A model generated the notes under the pieces. It was given only the letters and a program-made list of their open reading frames with translations, was not told where the DNA came from and did no database searches. This document shows positions 16,591 to 24,155 of a stretch of 40,051 nucleotides of DNA, piece by piece. Positions within the stretch are counted from its first letter, which is position 1. Every line of letters starts with the position of its first letter. This DNA comes from Gemmatimonadota bacterium (GTDB lineage Bacteria; Gemmatimonadota; Gemmatimonadetes; Gemmatimonadales; GWC2-71-9): assembly GCA_003221995.1 (NCBI GenBank), contig QHUR01000023.1:1-40051 (forward strand). Reading direction: 5' to 3'. Made by a program: the position numbers and the translations under genes.

Positions 16591-17529
16591 ATGATCCCAA
16601 CTCAGACTCTGCTGACAGAGAACGCTCTCGCCGAGGAATTCGTTTCCGCGTTCCGGGAGCGGCGCCTCGCCGAGAAGTTCTTTTACTGGTTTCCGCTGTC
16701 GGTGCGGGCCTGGCTCGCCCTCTGCTCCGACGGCGCGTACCGCAACTACGTGCGCTCCCGCTCGCTCATCGCGCGCTCGGCCGACGCTCTCGCGCGGCAC
16801 TTCGCCCCCGGCCCGCTCGAGGTGGTGAGCCTCGGCGCGGGCCAGGGTGACAAGGACCTGCTGCTGCTGGAGGCGCTGCGCGCGCACGGCGTGCGCGTCG
16901 CCTACCTCCCGGTCGACACCAGCCAGGCGCTGCTCGAGCTGGCGTGCGGCGGCGCGCTCGCAGCGCACTTCGTGGCGCACGGGATCAAAGCGGACTTCGC
17001 GCGCCCCGACCACCTCGCCGCGCTGGCGCCCGATCCCGAGACGCCGGCTCGCCTCGTGCTGCTGCTCGGGAATACGCTCGGCGCGTTCGACCCGATCGCC
17101 GAGGCGCGAGAGCTGCGCGGCTTGCTGCGCCCCGGCGACCTGCTCATCGTGGACGGCGAGCTGTACGGCGACGAGACCACCCTCGCCGGCTACGACAATC
17201 CGCTCAACCGGCGCTTCGCATGGGCCCCGCTGCACGCCGTCGGGATCCGGGACTCGGACGGCGAGCTGGTGTTCGAGGCCCGAGACGACACACGCCTCCC
17301 GGGTCTCCACGTCATCGCCAAGCATTTCCGTGCCGGGCGCCCCGTCGCAGCGTTGATGGGCGGAGAAGAGCTGCGCCTCGACGCGGGCGAGCGCCTCGCC
17401 ATGAGCCACTCCTACAAGTACGCTCCGGAGACCCTGCTCCGGATTCTCGGGGACGTGGGGCTCGCCGTGCGGTGGCAGGGCACGAGCGACGATCGCCGGT
17501 TCCTGATGGCGCTGGCCGGACCCGCGTGA
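16591..17529 (+). CDS. EgtD-like histidine-type N-alpha-methyltransferase (Methyltransf_33)
   Basis: The protein has 312 residues. Motif I is VVSLGAGQGDKDLLLLEAL (about 77-95), followed by VAYLPVDTSQALLELA, LVLLLGNTLGAFDP and LLRPGDLLIVDGELYG. The closing SHSYKYAPETLLRILGDVGLAVRWQG is the arrangement of the EgtD/Methyltransf_33 family, which makes histidine betaine (hercynine) with SAM. It is somewhat diverged, so the amine acceptor may not be free histidine. No EgtB or other ergothioneine genes are in the window. The gene heads an operon, joined by a GTGA overlap to an OpuC-type ABC importer, which suggests that a methylated amine or betaine is handled. It is divergent from the putative RiPP operon with a shared 95-base promoter region. 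Confidence 0.75.
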   Translation: MIPTQTLLTENALAEEFVSAFRERRLAEKFFYWFPLSVRAWLALCSDGAYRNYVRSRSLIARSADALARHFAPGPLEVVSLGAGQGDKDLLLLEALRAHGVRVAYLPVDTSQALLELACGGALAAHFVAHGIKADFARPDHLAALAPDPETPARLVLLLGNTLGAFDPIAEARELRGLLRPGDLLIVDGELYGDETTLAGYDNPLNRRFAWAPLHAVGIRDSDGELVFEARDDTRLPGLHVIAKHFRAGRPVAALMGGEELRLDAGERLAMSHSYKYAPETLLRILGDVGLAVRWQGTSDDRRFLMALAGPA

Positions 17530-18257
17530 GCGCGGTCCTCGAGGTGCGGGGGGCGCGGTACGTCCTCCCGGAGGGCCGCGTGCTGGTCGCGGACGTGTCC
17601 TTCGGCGTCGCGGCCGGGGAAACGCTGGTGCTGCTCGGCCGCAGCGGGTCGGGCAAGACCACGACGCTCAAGCTGATCAATCGCCTGCTCGAGCCCACGG
17701 CGGGCGAGATCCGGGTCGCCGGACAGCTCACGCACGCGCTCGAGGCCACGCGGCTGCGCCGCGGCATCGGCTATGTGATCCAGGAGATCGGGCTGTTCCC
17801 GCACTTCACGGTCGAGCGAAACGTCGGTCTGGTGCCGCGGCTCGAGGGGTGGCCCGCCGAGCGCATCGCCGCGCGCGTGCGCGAGCTCCTCACCCTGGTC
17901 GGTCTCGATCCCGGCGTGTTCGGCGCGCGCTACCCGCACGAGCTGTCGGGCGGGCAGCGCCAGCGGGTCGGCGTCGCGCGGGCGCTGGCCGCCGATCCGG
18001 CGCTCCTCCTGCTCGATGAGCCGTTCGGGGCGCTCGATCCCATCACGCGCGTCGAGCTGCAGCGCGAGTTCCTCGCGCTGCAACGGCGTCTCGGCAAGGC
18101 GATCGTCTTCGTGACGCACGACGTGCGCGAGGGGCTGCTGCTCGGCAGCGCGATCGGGCTGCTGCAGGAGGGCCGGATCGTGTTCCTCGGGACGCCGGAC
18201 GAGTTCCGGCGCTCGGAGCATCCCGCCTGTCGAGCCTTCCTCGCCGCCGCGGGATGA
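17526..18257 (+). CDS. Quaternary-amine ABC transporter ATPase (OpuCA/OsmV/EgtV type)
   Basis: The protein has 243 residues from a GTG overlapping the methyltransferase stop. It carries Walker A GRSGSGKTTTLKLINRL (about 37), Q-loop YVIQEIGLFPHFTVERNV (the 'GLFPH' motif typical of betaine and osmoprotectant ATPases), signature LSGGQRQRVGVARAL, Walker B LLLLDEPFGALDP and the H-loop VTHDVREG. The C-terminal CBS domains of OpuCA/ProV are missing, so the osmotic gating they provide is probably absent. Together with the next two genes it forms a complete importer. Confidence 0.92.
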   Translation: MSAVLEVRGARYVLPEGRVLVADVSFGVAAGETLVLLGRSGSGKTTTLKLINRLLEPTAGEIRVAGQLTHALEATRLRRGIGYVIQEIGLFPHFTVERNVGLVPRLEGWPAERIAARVRELLTLVGLDPGVFGARYPHELSGGQRQRVGVARALAADPALLLLDEPFGALDPITRVELQREFLALQRRLGKAIVFVTHDVREGLLLGSAIGLLQEGRIVFLGTPDEFRRSEHPACRAFLAAAG

Positions 18258-18261
18258 TCGC

Positions 18262-18900
18262 ATGAATCTCTTCACGTTCTACGCGCACAACTCCCGCGAG
18301 GCCCTGACCCTCATCGGCCAGCATCTCTACCTGGTCGCTGTCTCCACGGGCATCGCGATGACGGTGGGGGTGCCGGGCGGCATCCTGCTCACGCGACGGC
18401 CGGCATGGCGCGGCCCGGTGCTCGGGCTCGCCAACGTGTTGCAGACGATCCCGAGCCTCGCGCTGTTCGGCTTCCTCATTCCGCTGCCCTTCATCGGGGG
18501 GATCGGCGCGCGTACGGCGATCGTGGCGCTCGTGGTGTACGCGCTGCTGCCGATCGTCCGCAACACCTACACGGGGATCGCGGGCGTCGATCCCGCGGTG
18601 CGCGAGGCGGGACGGGGAATGGGGATGACCGACGGGCAGCTGCTCGCGATGGTGGAGCTGCCGCTCGCGGCCAGGGTGATCCTCGCCGGGATCCGGGTCG
18701 CCACGGTCGTGAGTGTGGGCACGGCCACGATCGCGGGGGCCATCGGTGCCGGGGGATTGGGCGTCTACATCTTCCGCGGCGCGGACATGGTGAACAACAC
18801 GCTGATCCTGGCCGGGGCGCTCCCCGCAGCCCTGATGGCGCTCGCGGCCGACGGTCTGCTCGGTCTTGCCGAGCGGAAGCTGGCGTGGCACGGACGGTGA
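18262..18900 (+). CDS. Quaternary-amine ABC transporter permease (OpuCB type)
   Basis: The protein has 212 residues with about five or six membrane helices. N-terminal features are LIGQHLYLVAVSTGIAMTVGVPGGILLTRR and the family signature LQTIPSLALFGFLIPL. The EAA-like loop AVREAGRGMGMTDGQLLAMVELPLAARVILAGIR contacts the ATPase. The start lies 4 bases after the ATPase stop. The permease is not fused to a binding domain, unlike EgtU. Confidence 0.93.
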   Translation: MNLFTFYAHNSREALTLIGQHLYLVAVSTGIAMTVGVPGGILLTRRPAWRGPVLGLANVLQTIPSLALFGFLIPLPFIGGIGARTAIVALVVYALLPIVRNTYTGIAGVDPAVREAGRGMGMTDGQLLAMVELPLAARVILAGIRVATVVSVGTATIAGAIGAGGLGVYIFRGADMVNNTLILAGALPAALMALAADGLLGLAERKLAWHGR

Positions 18901-19772
18901 CGGGCGGTCGCTGGCTGGCGCTCGCGTGCGGCGCCGTGCTGGCAGTGGGCTGCGGTCGCCCTGACCGCATCGTCGTGGGGGCCAAGAACTTCACCGAGTC
19001 GGATCTCCTCGCCGAGCTCGTCGCCCAGCAGATCGAGCGCCGCACAGGGTTGGCGGTCGAGCGGCGGCTGCATTTGGGCGGGACCTTCGTGTGCCATCGC
19101 GCCATCACCGCCGGGAAGATCGATGCGTACGTTGAGTACACCGGAACGGCGCTCACCGCGATCCTGAACCACGCGCCGCTCGGGGATCGGGACAGCGTCT
19201 ATCGCGCGGTCGCCGCCGAGTATGCGCAGCGCTTCGGGCTCACCTGGGGCAAGCCGTTCGGGTTCAACAACACGTTCGCGATCGTCGTGCGCCGGCGGGA
19301 CGCCGAGCGGTACGGCCTGCGGAGGATCTCCGACATCGCGCCCGTCGCGCCCCGCTGGAAGGCGGCGTTCGGGTACGAGTTCCTGGAGCGCGCGGACGGC
19401 TTCGCCGGGCTGGCGCGGGTGTACGGCCTGAGGTTCGCCGCGCCGCCGACGGCGATGGCGCTCGGCCTCACCTACCGCGCCCTCGCCGACGGCAAGGCGG
19501 ACCTGATCGCGGGCAACTCCACCGACGGCCTCATCCAGGCGCTGGACCTCGTGGCCTTGGAAGACGACCGGCACTACTTCCCGCCGTACGAGGCGGCGCC
19601 GGTGGCGCGCGCCGACCTGCTGGGGCGCCATCCTCAAATCGCCCGTGCGCTGGACGAGCTGGGCGGGAAGATCTCGGACGACGCGATGCGGCGGCTCAAC
19701 GCGCTCGCGGACGTGGAGCACCAGGACGTCGCGGCCATCGCGCGCGAGTGGCTCGCCCGGACCCTGCCGTGA
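18897..19772 (+). CDS. Quaternary-amine ABC transporter substrate-binding lipoprotein (OpuAC/OsmX type)
   Basis: The protein has 291 residues. The start is GTG 18897, overlapping the permease stop (GTGA); a GTG four codons earlier is less likely. Residues 1-19 are a lipoprotein signal ending in LAVGC. The mature protein opens with VVGAKNFTESDLLAELVAQQIE, the classic 'GxKNFTE' of betaine-type binding proteins, then GGTFVCHRAITAGKIDAYVEYTGTAL and DLIAGNSTDGLIQ. Several aromatic residues (YFPPYE, YEFLE) could build the cation-binding cage, but the ligand (glycine betaine, choline, hercynine or ergothioneine) cannot be read from sequence. Confidence 0.92.
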   Translation: MTGGRWLALACGAVLAVGCGRPDRIVVGAKNFTESDLLAELVAQQIERRTGLAVERRLHLGGTFVCHRAITAGKIDAYVEYTGTALTAILNHAPLGDRDSVYRAVAAEYAQRFGLTWGKPFGFNNTFAIVVRRRDAERYGLRRISDIAPVAPRWKAAFGYEFLERADGFAGLARVYGLRFAAPPTAMALGLTYRALADGKADLIAGNSTDGLIQALDLVALEDDRHYFPPYEAAPVARADLLGRHPQIARALDELGGKISDDAMRRLNALADVEHQDVAAIAREWLARTLP

Positions 19773-20998
19773 GCGCCCGCATCATCCGCACGTACTACGC
19801 GATCACCGCGCTCTTCAATCTCGCGATGTCCCTCATCTGGGGCATCGACACGCTGTTCAAGCTCGGCGCCGGGCTCGACATCTTCCAGGTGATGCTCACC
19901 AACGCCGCCTTCACGCTGGGCTCGATGGTGTTCGAGATTCCGACCGGCGTCGTGGCCGACACGGTGGGGCGGCGGATCTCGCTGCTCCTCTGCCTCGCCA
20001 CGCTGTTCGTCACGACGTTGCTGTACGTGGGGATCGCGTGGCGGGGCGGGGGCTTCTGGCCCTTCGCCGCGGTGTCCGTGTTTCTCGGGCTCGGCTACAC
20101 GTTCTACACCGGCGCCGTGGACGCCTGGCTCGTGGACGCGCTCAAGGCGACGGGCTACGCGGAGCCGCTCGAGCCCGTGTTCGCGCGCGGCCAAATGCTG
20201 TTCGGCGCGGGGATGCTGGTGGGCACGATCGGCGGCGGGTTGCTCGGGCAGATCCACCTGTACATCCCGTATTTCGTGCGCGCCGCCGTCGTGGTGCCGC
20301 TCTTCCTGCTCGCGTGGTTCCACATGCCGGAGCTGGGTTACACGCCGCGCACGCTGGAGCTCGGGCGGGTGCCGGCGGAAATGCGGCGCGTGTTCGTTGA
20401 GGGCATGCGCTACGGGCTCGAGCATCCGGTCGTGCGGCCGGTGATGCTCGCCTCGCTCGTGTCCATGAGCTTCATGATCTTCGGCTTCTACAGCTGGCAG
20501 CGGTACTTCCTGGACCTGCTGGGCAAGAACCTCGTGTGGGTGGACGGGGTGATCAGCTCGCTCGTCGGGCTGAGTCTCATCGCGGGGAACGCGCTGGTCG
20601 CTCCGGTGTCGCGGGTGGTGCGCACGCGGACGGGGATGCTGATGGTCTCCGTCGCGGTGCAGGCGGCGAGCGTGGTCCTGTGCGGCCTGCTGACGGACTT
20701 CTATGTGGTGGTGGCGCTCTACCTCGTGTACGGCGCGGCCGTCGGACTGGCGCTGCCGGTGAAGCAGGCCTATCTCAACGCCCACATTCCCACGGCGCAG
20801 CGCGCCACCATCATCTCGCTCGATTCGATGTTCGCCAACGCCGGGGGTGTGATGGGCCAGTCGGGCTGGGGGTGGCTCGCCCGCGTGCGCTCGATCGGCG
20901 AGGCGTGGGCATACGCCGGCGCGACCTTGCTCCTCGGCCTGCCGTTCTACTGGGTGGCGCGGCGGAACGACCGGCGGCTCGACGCCTTCTCCGCGTGA
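19769..20998 (+). CDS. MFS transporter
   Basis: The protein has 409 residues from a GTG overlapping the binding-protein stop. Twelve membrane segments are plausible. The MFS loop 2-3 motif is GVVADTVGRRISLLLCL, preceded by GSMVFEIPTGV, and a second-half equivalent is NALVAPVSRVVRTRTGML. It resembles the group of small-molecule exporters similar to tetracycline and enterobactin transporters. Its place as the last gene of the methyltransferase-ABC operon suggests that it exports or exchanges the same compound that the importer handles, though that is inference. Confidence 0.88.
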   Translation: MSARIIRTYYAITALFNLAMSLIWGIDTLFKLGAGLDIFQVMLTNAAFTLGSMVFEIPTGVVADTVGRRISLLLCLATLFVTTLLYVGIAWRGGGFWPFAAVSVFLGLGYTFYTGAVDAWLVDALKATGYAEPLEPVFARGQMLFGAGMLVGTIGGGLLGQIHLYIPYFVRAAVVVPLFLLAWFHMPELGYTPRTLELGRVPAEMRRVFVEGMRYGLEHPVVRPVMLASLVSMSFMIFGFYSWQRYFLDLLGKNLVWVDGVISSLVGLSLIAGNALVAPVSRVVRTRTGMLMVSVAVQAASVVLCGLLTDFYVVVALYLVYGAAVGLALPVKQAYLNAHIPTAQRATIISLDSMFANAGGVMGQSGWGWLARVRSIGEAWAYAGATLLLGLPFYWVARRNDRRLDAFSA

Positions 20999-21011
20999 GC
21001 CCGGCTGCGTT

Positions 21012-21341
21012 CTACTTCGCGCTGTCGGCCTTCTGGTGGACGTCCCGCCGCAGATCCCGACGATCGCGGCGCAGGTCCCGCCGGTCGGCCCGGAGGTCAC
21101 GCCGATCCTGTCGCGCCTCCTTCACGTCACCGCTCTTCACGTCCTGCCGGATCTCCCGGCGGTCCTGTCGGATGTCCTTCACGTCGCCCTTGATGTCCCG
21201 GCGGTCGCTGCGCAGCTCACGCCGGTCGTGGCGAACCTCGCGGCGGTCGTGGCTCACGTCCTTGGTATCGGGCGCCTGGGCGGCGAGCACCAGCGGCAGG
21301 GTGAGCGTTAGGGCGGTGAACAGCGCGAATCGGCCTCGCAT
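21012..21341 (-). CDS. Secreted protein of charged heptad repeats (DRRxLRxD)
   Basis: The protein has 109 residues. Residues 1-21 are a signal peptide (FALFTALTLTLPLVLAAQA). The rest is almost wholly charged heptads: HDRREVR, HDRRELR, SDRRDIK, GDVKDIR, QDRREIR, QDVKSG, DVKEAR, QDRRDLR, ADRRDLR, RDRRDLR, RDVHQK. One hydrophobic residue per heptad with alternating acid and base suggests a single long, salt-bridge-stabilised helix in the periplasm. The function is unknown. It ends 13 bases from the convergent MFS gene. The low-complexity codons could make this gene variable in length between strains. Confidence 0.8.
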   Translation of the reverse strand: MRGRFALFTALTLTLPLVLAAQAPDTKDVSHDRREVRHDRRELRSDRRDIKGDVKDIRQDRREIRQDVKSGDVKEARQDRRDLRADRRDLRRDRRDLRRDVHQKADSAK

Positions 21342-21399
21342 AGGAATCCCCGGAAGAAGGTCGGCAGGTGAGACGTCGCCGCAGCCACGGCGTTAAGGT

Positions 21400-21427
21400 G
21401 AGTGACGGGGATCACGCTGCGTCACTC
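21400..21427. promoter_or_regulatory. 28-bp dyad upstream of the kinase gene
   Basis: GAGTGACG (21400-21407) and CGTCACTC (21420-21427) form a perfect inverted repeat with a 12-base spacer, so the half-site centres are 20 bp (two helical turns) apart. It lies between the divergent heptad-repeat and kinase genes and could be a regulator's operator. A hairpin is also possible. Confidence 0.45.
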
Positions 21428-21463
21428 CCGTTTGTGGCGCAGCGCGGCCATATTCCCGCGCGA

Positions 21464-23707
21464 ATGGCCGAAGCGTACGCCTCCCTCGCCTCGTCTCTCT
21501 CGGACCGTTACGCCATTGACCGCGAGCTCGGTCGCGGCGGCATGGCGACCGTGTACCTCGCGCAGGACCGGAAGCACGACCGCAAGGTGGCGATCAAGGT
21601 GCTCCGGCGCGAGCTCGCAGCCTCGGTCGGCGCCGAGCGGTTCCTGCGGGAGATCCAGATCGCGGCGCGCCTCGCTCATCCCCACATCCTGCCGCTCATC
21701 GACTCAGGCGAGGCCCACGGTGCCCTGTATTACGTCACACCGCACGTGCCGGACGGCTCGCTGCGCCAGCGGCTGGAGCGCGAGCGCCGGATGCCGCTCG
21801 ACGAGGCGATCAGGATCGCGCGTGACGTGGGCGTGGCACTCGACTACGCGCATCGCCAGGGATTCGTCCACCGCGACGTGAAGCCCGAGAACATCCTGTT
21901 CGCGGACGGCCATGCGGTGCTCGCCGACTTCGGCATCGCGCGCGCGTTCTCCGGGGTCGGCGTGGAGGTGGTGACCGAGGGCGGGCTGGCGCTAGGGACG
22001 CCGGAGTACATGAGCCCGGAGCAGGCGAGCGGCGAGCAGGATCTGGGAGGCCGGAGCGACCTCTACAGCCTGGCGTGCGTGGTCTACGAGATGCTGGCCG
22101 GCGAGCCGCCGCTGCGCGGCCGCGGCGCGCGGGCCACCATGGCGAAGCAGGTGACGGAGACCCCGCGGCCGCTGCGCGCCCTCAGGCCCGACGCGCCCGC
22201 CCGTGTCGAGCGGGTGCTCGCGCGCGCGCTCGCCAAGAATCCCGACGAGCGGTTCGTGACCGTCGCCGAGTTCCTGGCGGCGCTGCAGGGCGAGGGAGCG
22301 GACACCGGGTCGGGGGTGATCGCCTCGGCGGCCGTCCGCTGCATCGCCGTGCTCCCGTTCGTCAACGCGAGCCCCGAGCCCGAGAACGAGTATCTCAGCG
22401 ACGGCATCACGGACGAGCTAATCGCCGCCCTCGCCGGCGTGGAAGGCTTGCGGGTGGCCTCGCGCACGTCGGTGTTCGCCCTCAAGGGGAAGCCGCAGGA
22501 CGTTCGCGCCATCGGCGCCCTGCTCGGCGCGGCCTGGGTGCTGGAAGGCACCGTGCGCCGGGCGGGCGACCGCCTGCGGATCTCGGCCCAGCTGACGTCG
22601 ACCGAGGACGGCCAGCTGCTCTGGTCCGAGCGATACGATCGCACGCTCGCCGACGTGTTCGCGATCCAGGAGGAGATCGCCCGCACCATCGTCGACACGC
22701 TGCGGGCGACCTCGTTCGCCGACCTGACCGCCCCGACCGCCAAGCGCTACACGCAGAGCATCGCGGCGTACGGGTGGTATCTGAAGGGCCGCTACGCCTG
22801 GAACAAGCGGACGCAGGAGGACATCACCGAGGCGATTGGCTATTTCGAGCGGGCGATCGCGGAGGATCCCGACTACGCCCCGGCGTACGCGGGTCTCTCG
22901 GATTCCTACGCGTTGCAGCTGGACTACCGCAGCGTGCCCGTCGCCGAGGGGTTCGCGCGCGCCCAGGAGTACGCGCGCAAGGCGCTGGAGCTGGACGAGA
23001 CGGTCGCCGAGGCGCACGCGTCGCTCGGTTGGGTGCTGTTCATCTACGACTGGGACTGGGACGGCGCCGCGCGGGAGTTCAAGCGGGCGATCACGCTGGA
23101 CCCCCGGTATCCCACCGCGCATCAGTGGTTCGCGTTCTACCTCGCCGCGATGGGCCGGCTCGACGAGGCGCTGGTCGCGGGTCACACGGCGCTGGAGCTC
23201 GATCCGGCATCGGTGTCGATCAGGCGGAGCGTGGGGTGGCTGTATCTCTACGCGCGGCGCTACGATCAAGCGCGCTATCACCTCTCCCGTGCGATCGCGA
23301 TGAATCCCACGGCGGCGGAGACCTATCGCGTGCTGGCGCTCGCGTTCGCGCAGCAGGGGCAGTGGGCCGAGGCGGAGCGGGCGACTCGCGAGGGGATGGC
23401 GCTCGCCGCTGCCGGGCCGTACACCATGGCGACGCTGGGCTACGTGCTGGCCCGGGCCGGGAGGCGCGGTGAAGCCGAAGAGCTGCTGGCCGGGCTCGAG
23501 GCGCGTGGTCAGCTGGGATACGTCTCGCCGGTCGCGTTCGCCACGCTGCACCTCGGTCTCGAGCGCTGGCACGACGCGCTCGAGTGGATCGAGCGGGCCT
23601 ACGAGGAGCGGCGCGGCTGGCTGGCGTATCTCAAGGTGAACGCGATCATGGACCCGCTGCGCGGGGACCCTCGGTTTGCGCGGCTCCTCGAGAGGATGCG
23701 CCTGTGA
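21464..23707 (+). CDS. Ser/Thr protein kinase with TolB-like and TPR regions
   Basis: The protein has 747 residues. The ATG at 21464 follows a TATTCC box by about seven bases without a Shine-Dalgarno. The kinase domain (about 15-280) is complete: GRGGMATVY glycine loop (22-30), VAIKV lysine (44), HRDVKPENIL catalytic loop (136), DFGIA (155) and GTPEYMSPEQ (178). Residues about 293-430 (VRCIAVLPFVNASPEPENEYLSDGITDELIAAL, then LEGTVRRAGDRLRISAQL) form the TolB-N/FlgO-like region common in such kinases. From about 435 to the end are TPRs (AIGYFERAIAEDPDYAPAYAGL, EFKRAITLDPRYPTAHQW). No membrane helix is evident, unlike many relatives. The target proteins are unknown. This architecture is very common in Gemmatimonadota and Acidobacteriota. 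Confidence 0.93.
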   Translation: MAEAYASLASSLSDRYAIDRELGRGGMATVYLAQDRKHDRKVAIKVLRRELAASVGAERFLREIQIAARLAHPHILPLIDSGEAHGALYYVTPHVPDGSLRQRLERERRMPLDEAIRIARDVGVALDYAHRQGFVHRDVKPENILFADGHAVLADFGIARAFSGVGVEVVTEGGLALGTPEYMSPEQASGEQDLGGRSDLYSLACVVYEMLAGEPPLRGRGARATMAKQVTETPRPLRALRPDAPARVERVLARALAKNPDERFVTVAEFLAALQGEGADTGSGVIASAAVRCIAVLPFVNASPEPENEYLSDGITDELIAALAGVEGLRVASRTSVFALKGKPQDVRAIGALLGAAWVLEGTVRRAGDRLRISAQLTSTEDGQLLWSERYDRTLADVFAIQEEIARTIVDTLRATSFADLTAPTAKRYTQSIAAYGWYLKGRYAWNKRTQEDITEAIGYFERAIAEDPDYAPAYAGLSDSYALQLDYRSVPVAEGFARAQEYARKALELDETVAEAHASLGWVLFIYDWDWDGAAREFKRAITLDPRYPTAHQWFAFYLAAMGRLDEALVAGHTALELDPASVSIRRSVGWLYLYARRYDQARYHLSRAIAMNPTAAETYRVLALAFAQQGQWAEAERATREGMALAAAGPYTMATLGYVLARAGRRGEAEELLAGLEARGQLGYVSPVAFATLHLGLERWHDALEWIERAYEERRGWLAYLKVNAIMDPLRGDPRFARLLERMRL

Positions 23708-23717
23708 AGCCGCGCCC

Positions 23718-24155
23718 TCACTGCCCGCGAAACTTGGGCAGGTCCTTGCGATGCCGCTTCAGGAACTCCTCGTAGATGTGTGAGTCCGTGTAATCCCGCA
23801 TCTCGCAGATCTTGTTGCCCCTGAACCTGATGACGGCGCAGGTGCGCTGGTCCATGACGTCCCTGGGATCGCCCTCGAGCCAGCTCTTTTCCCGGATCTC
23901 GACGATCACGCGCTCGTCGGCCTCGTACCACTTGCGCCGCACGTCCTCATATCCCCACTCGGCCGCGCCGAGGCCCGCCTCGCGATTGTCGAAGCAGCGG
24001 CACACGGCGGTGCGCCCCTTCCACTCGCCGCCGATCGGCGGTGCGCCGGCCACCCAGTAGACGATGTCGTCCGTGAAGTAGCTCGCCACCTCGTCCATCT
24101 TGCCGGCGAACAGGGCCTTCTCGTAGGCCCTGGCGACCTGCATGCGCTCGCTCAT
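23718..24155 (-). CDS. SnoaL/NTF2-like protein
   Basis: The protein has 145 residues from an ATG overlapping the stop of the Rieske-flavodoxin gene by 4 bases. The fold is recognised from the N-terminal helix AYEKALFAGKMDEVASYFTDDIVYWVAG, then GGEWKGRTAV and the beta-sheet VIVEIREKSWLE, CAVIRFRGNKICEMRDYTDSHIYEEFL. That sequence ends in the family's conserved 'D..ky.eh' area. SnoaL-like proteins are small isomerases, hydrolases or scaffolds. Here it is almost certainly made with the Rieske-flavodoxin fusion and may act on the same substrate. Confidence 0.85.
   Translation of the reverse strand: MSERMQVARAYEKALFAGKMDEVASYFTDDIVYWVAGAPPIGGEWKGRTAVCRCFDNREAGLGAAEWGYEDVRRKWYEADERVIVEIREKSWLEGDPRDVMDQRTCAVIRFRGNKICEMRDYTDSHIYEEFLKRHRKDLPKFRGQ

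Noticed and set aside
19634-21100. 488-codon minus-strand frame opposite the MFS gene
   Set aside because: His/Arg/Glu-rich antisense artefact spanning two real genes.
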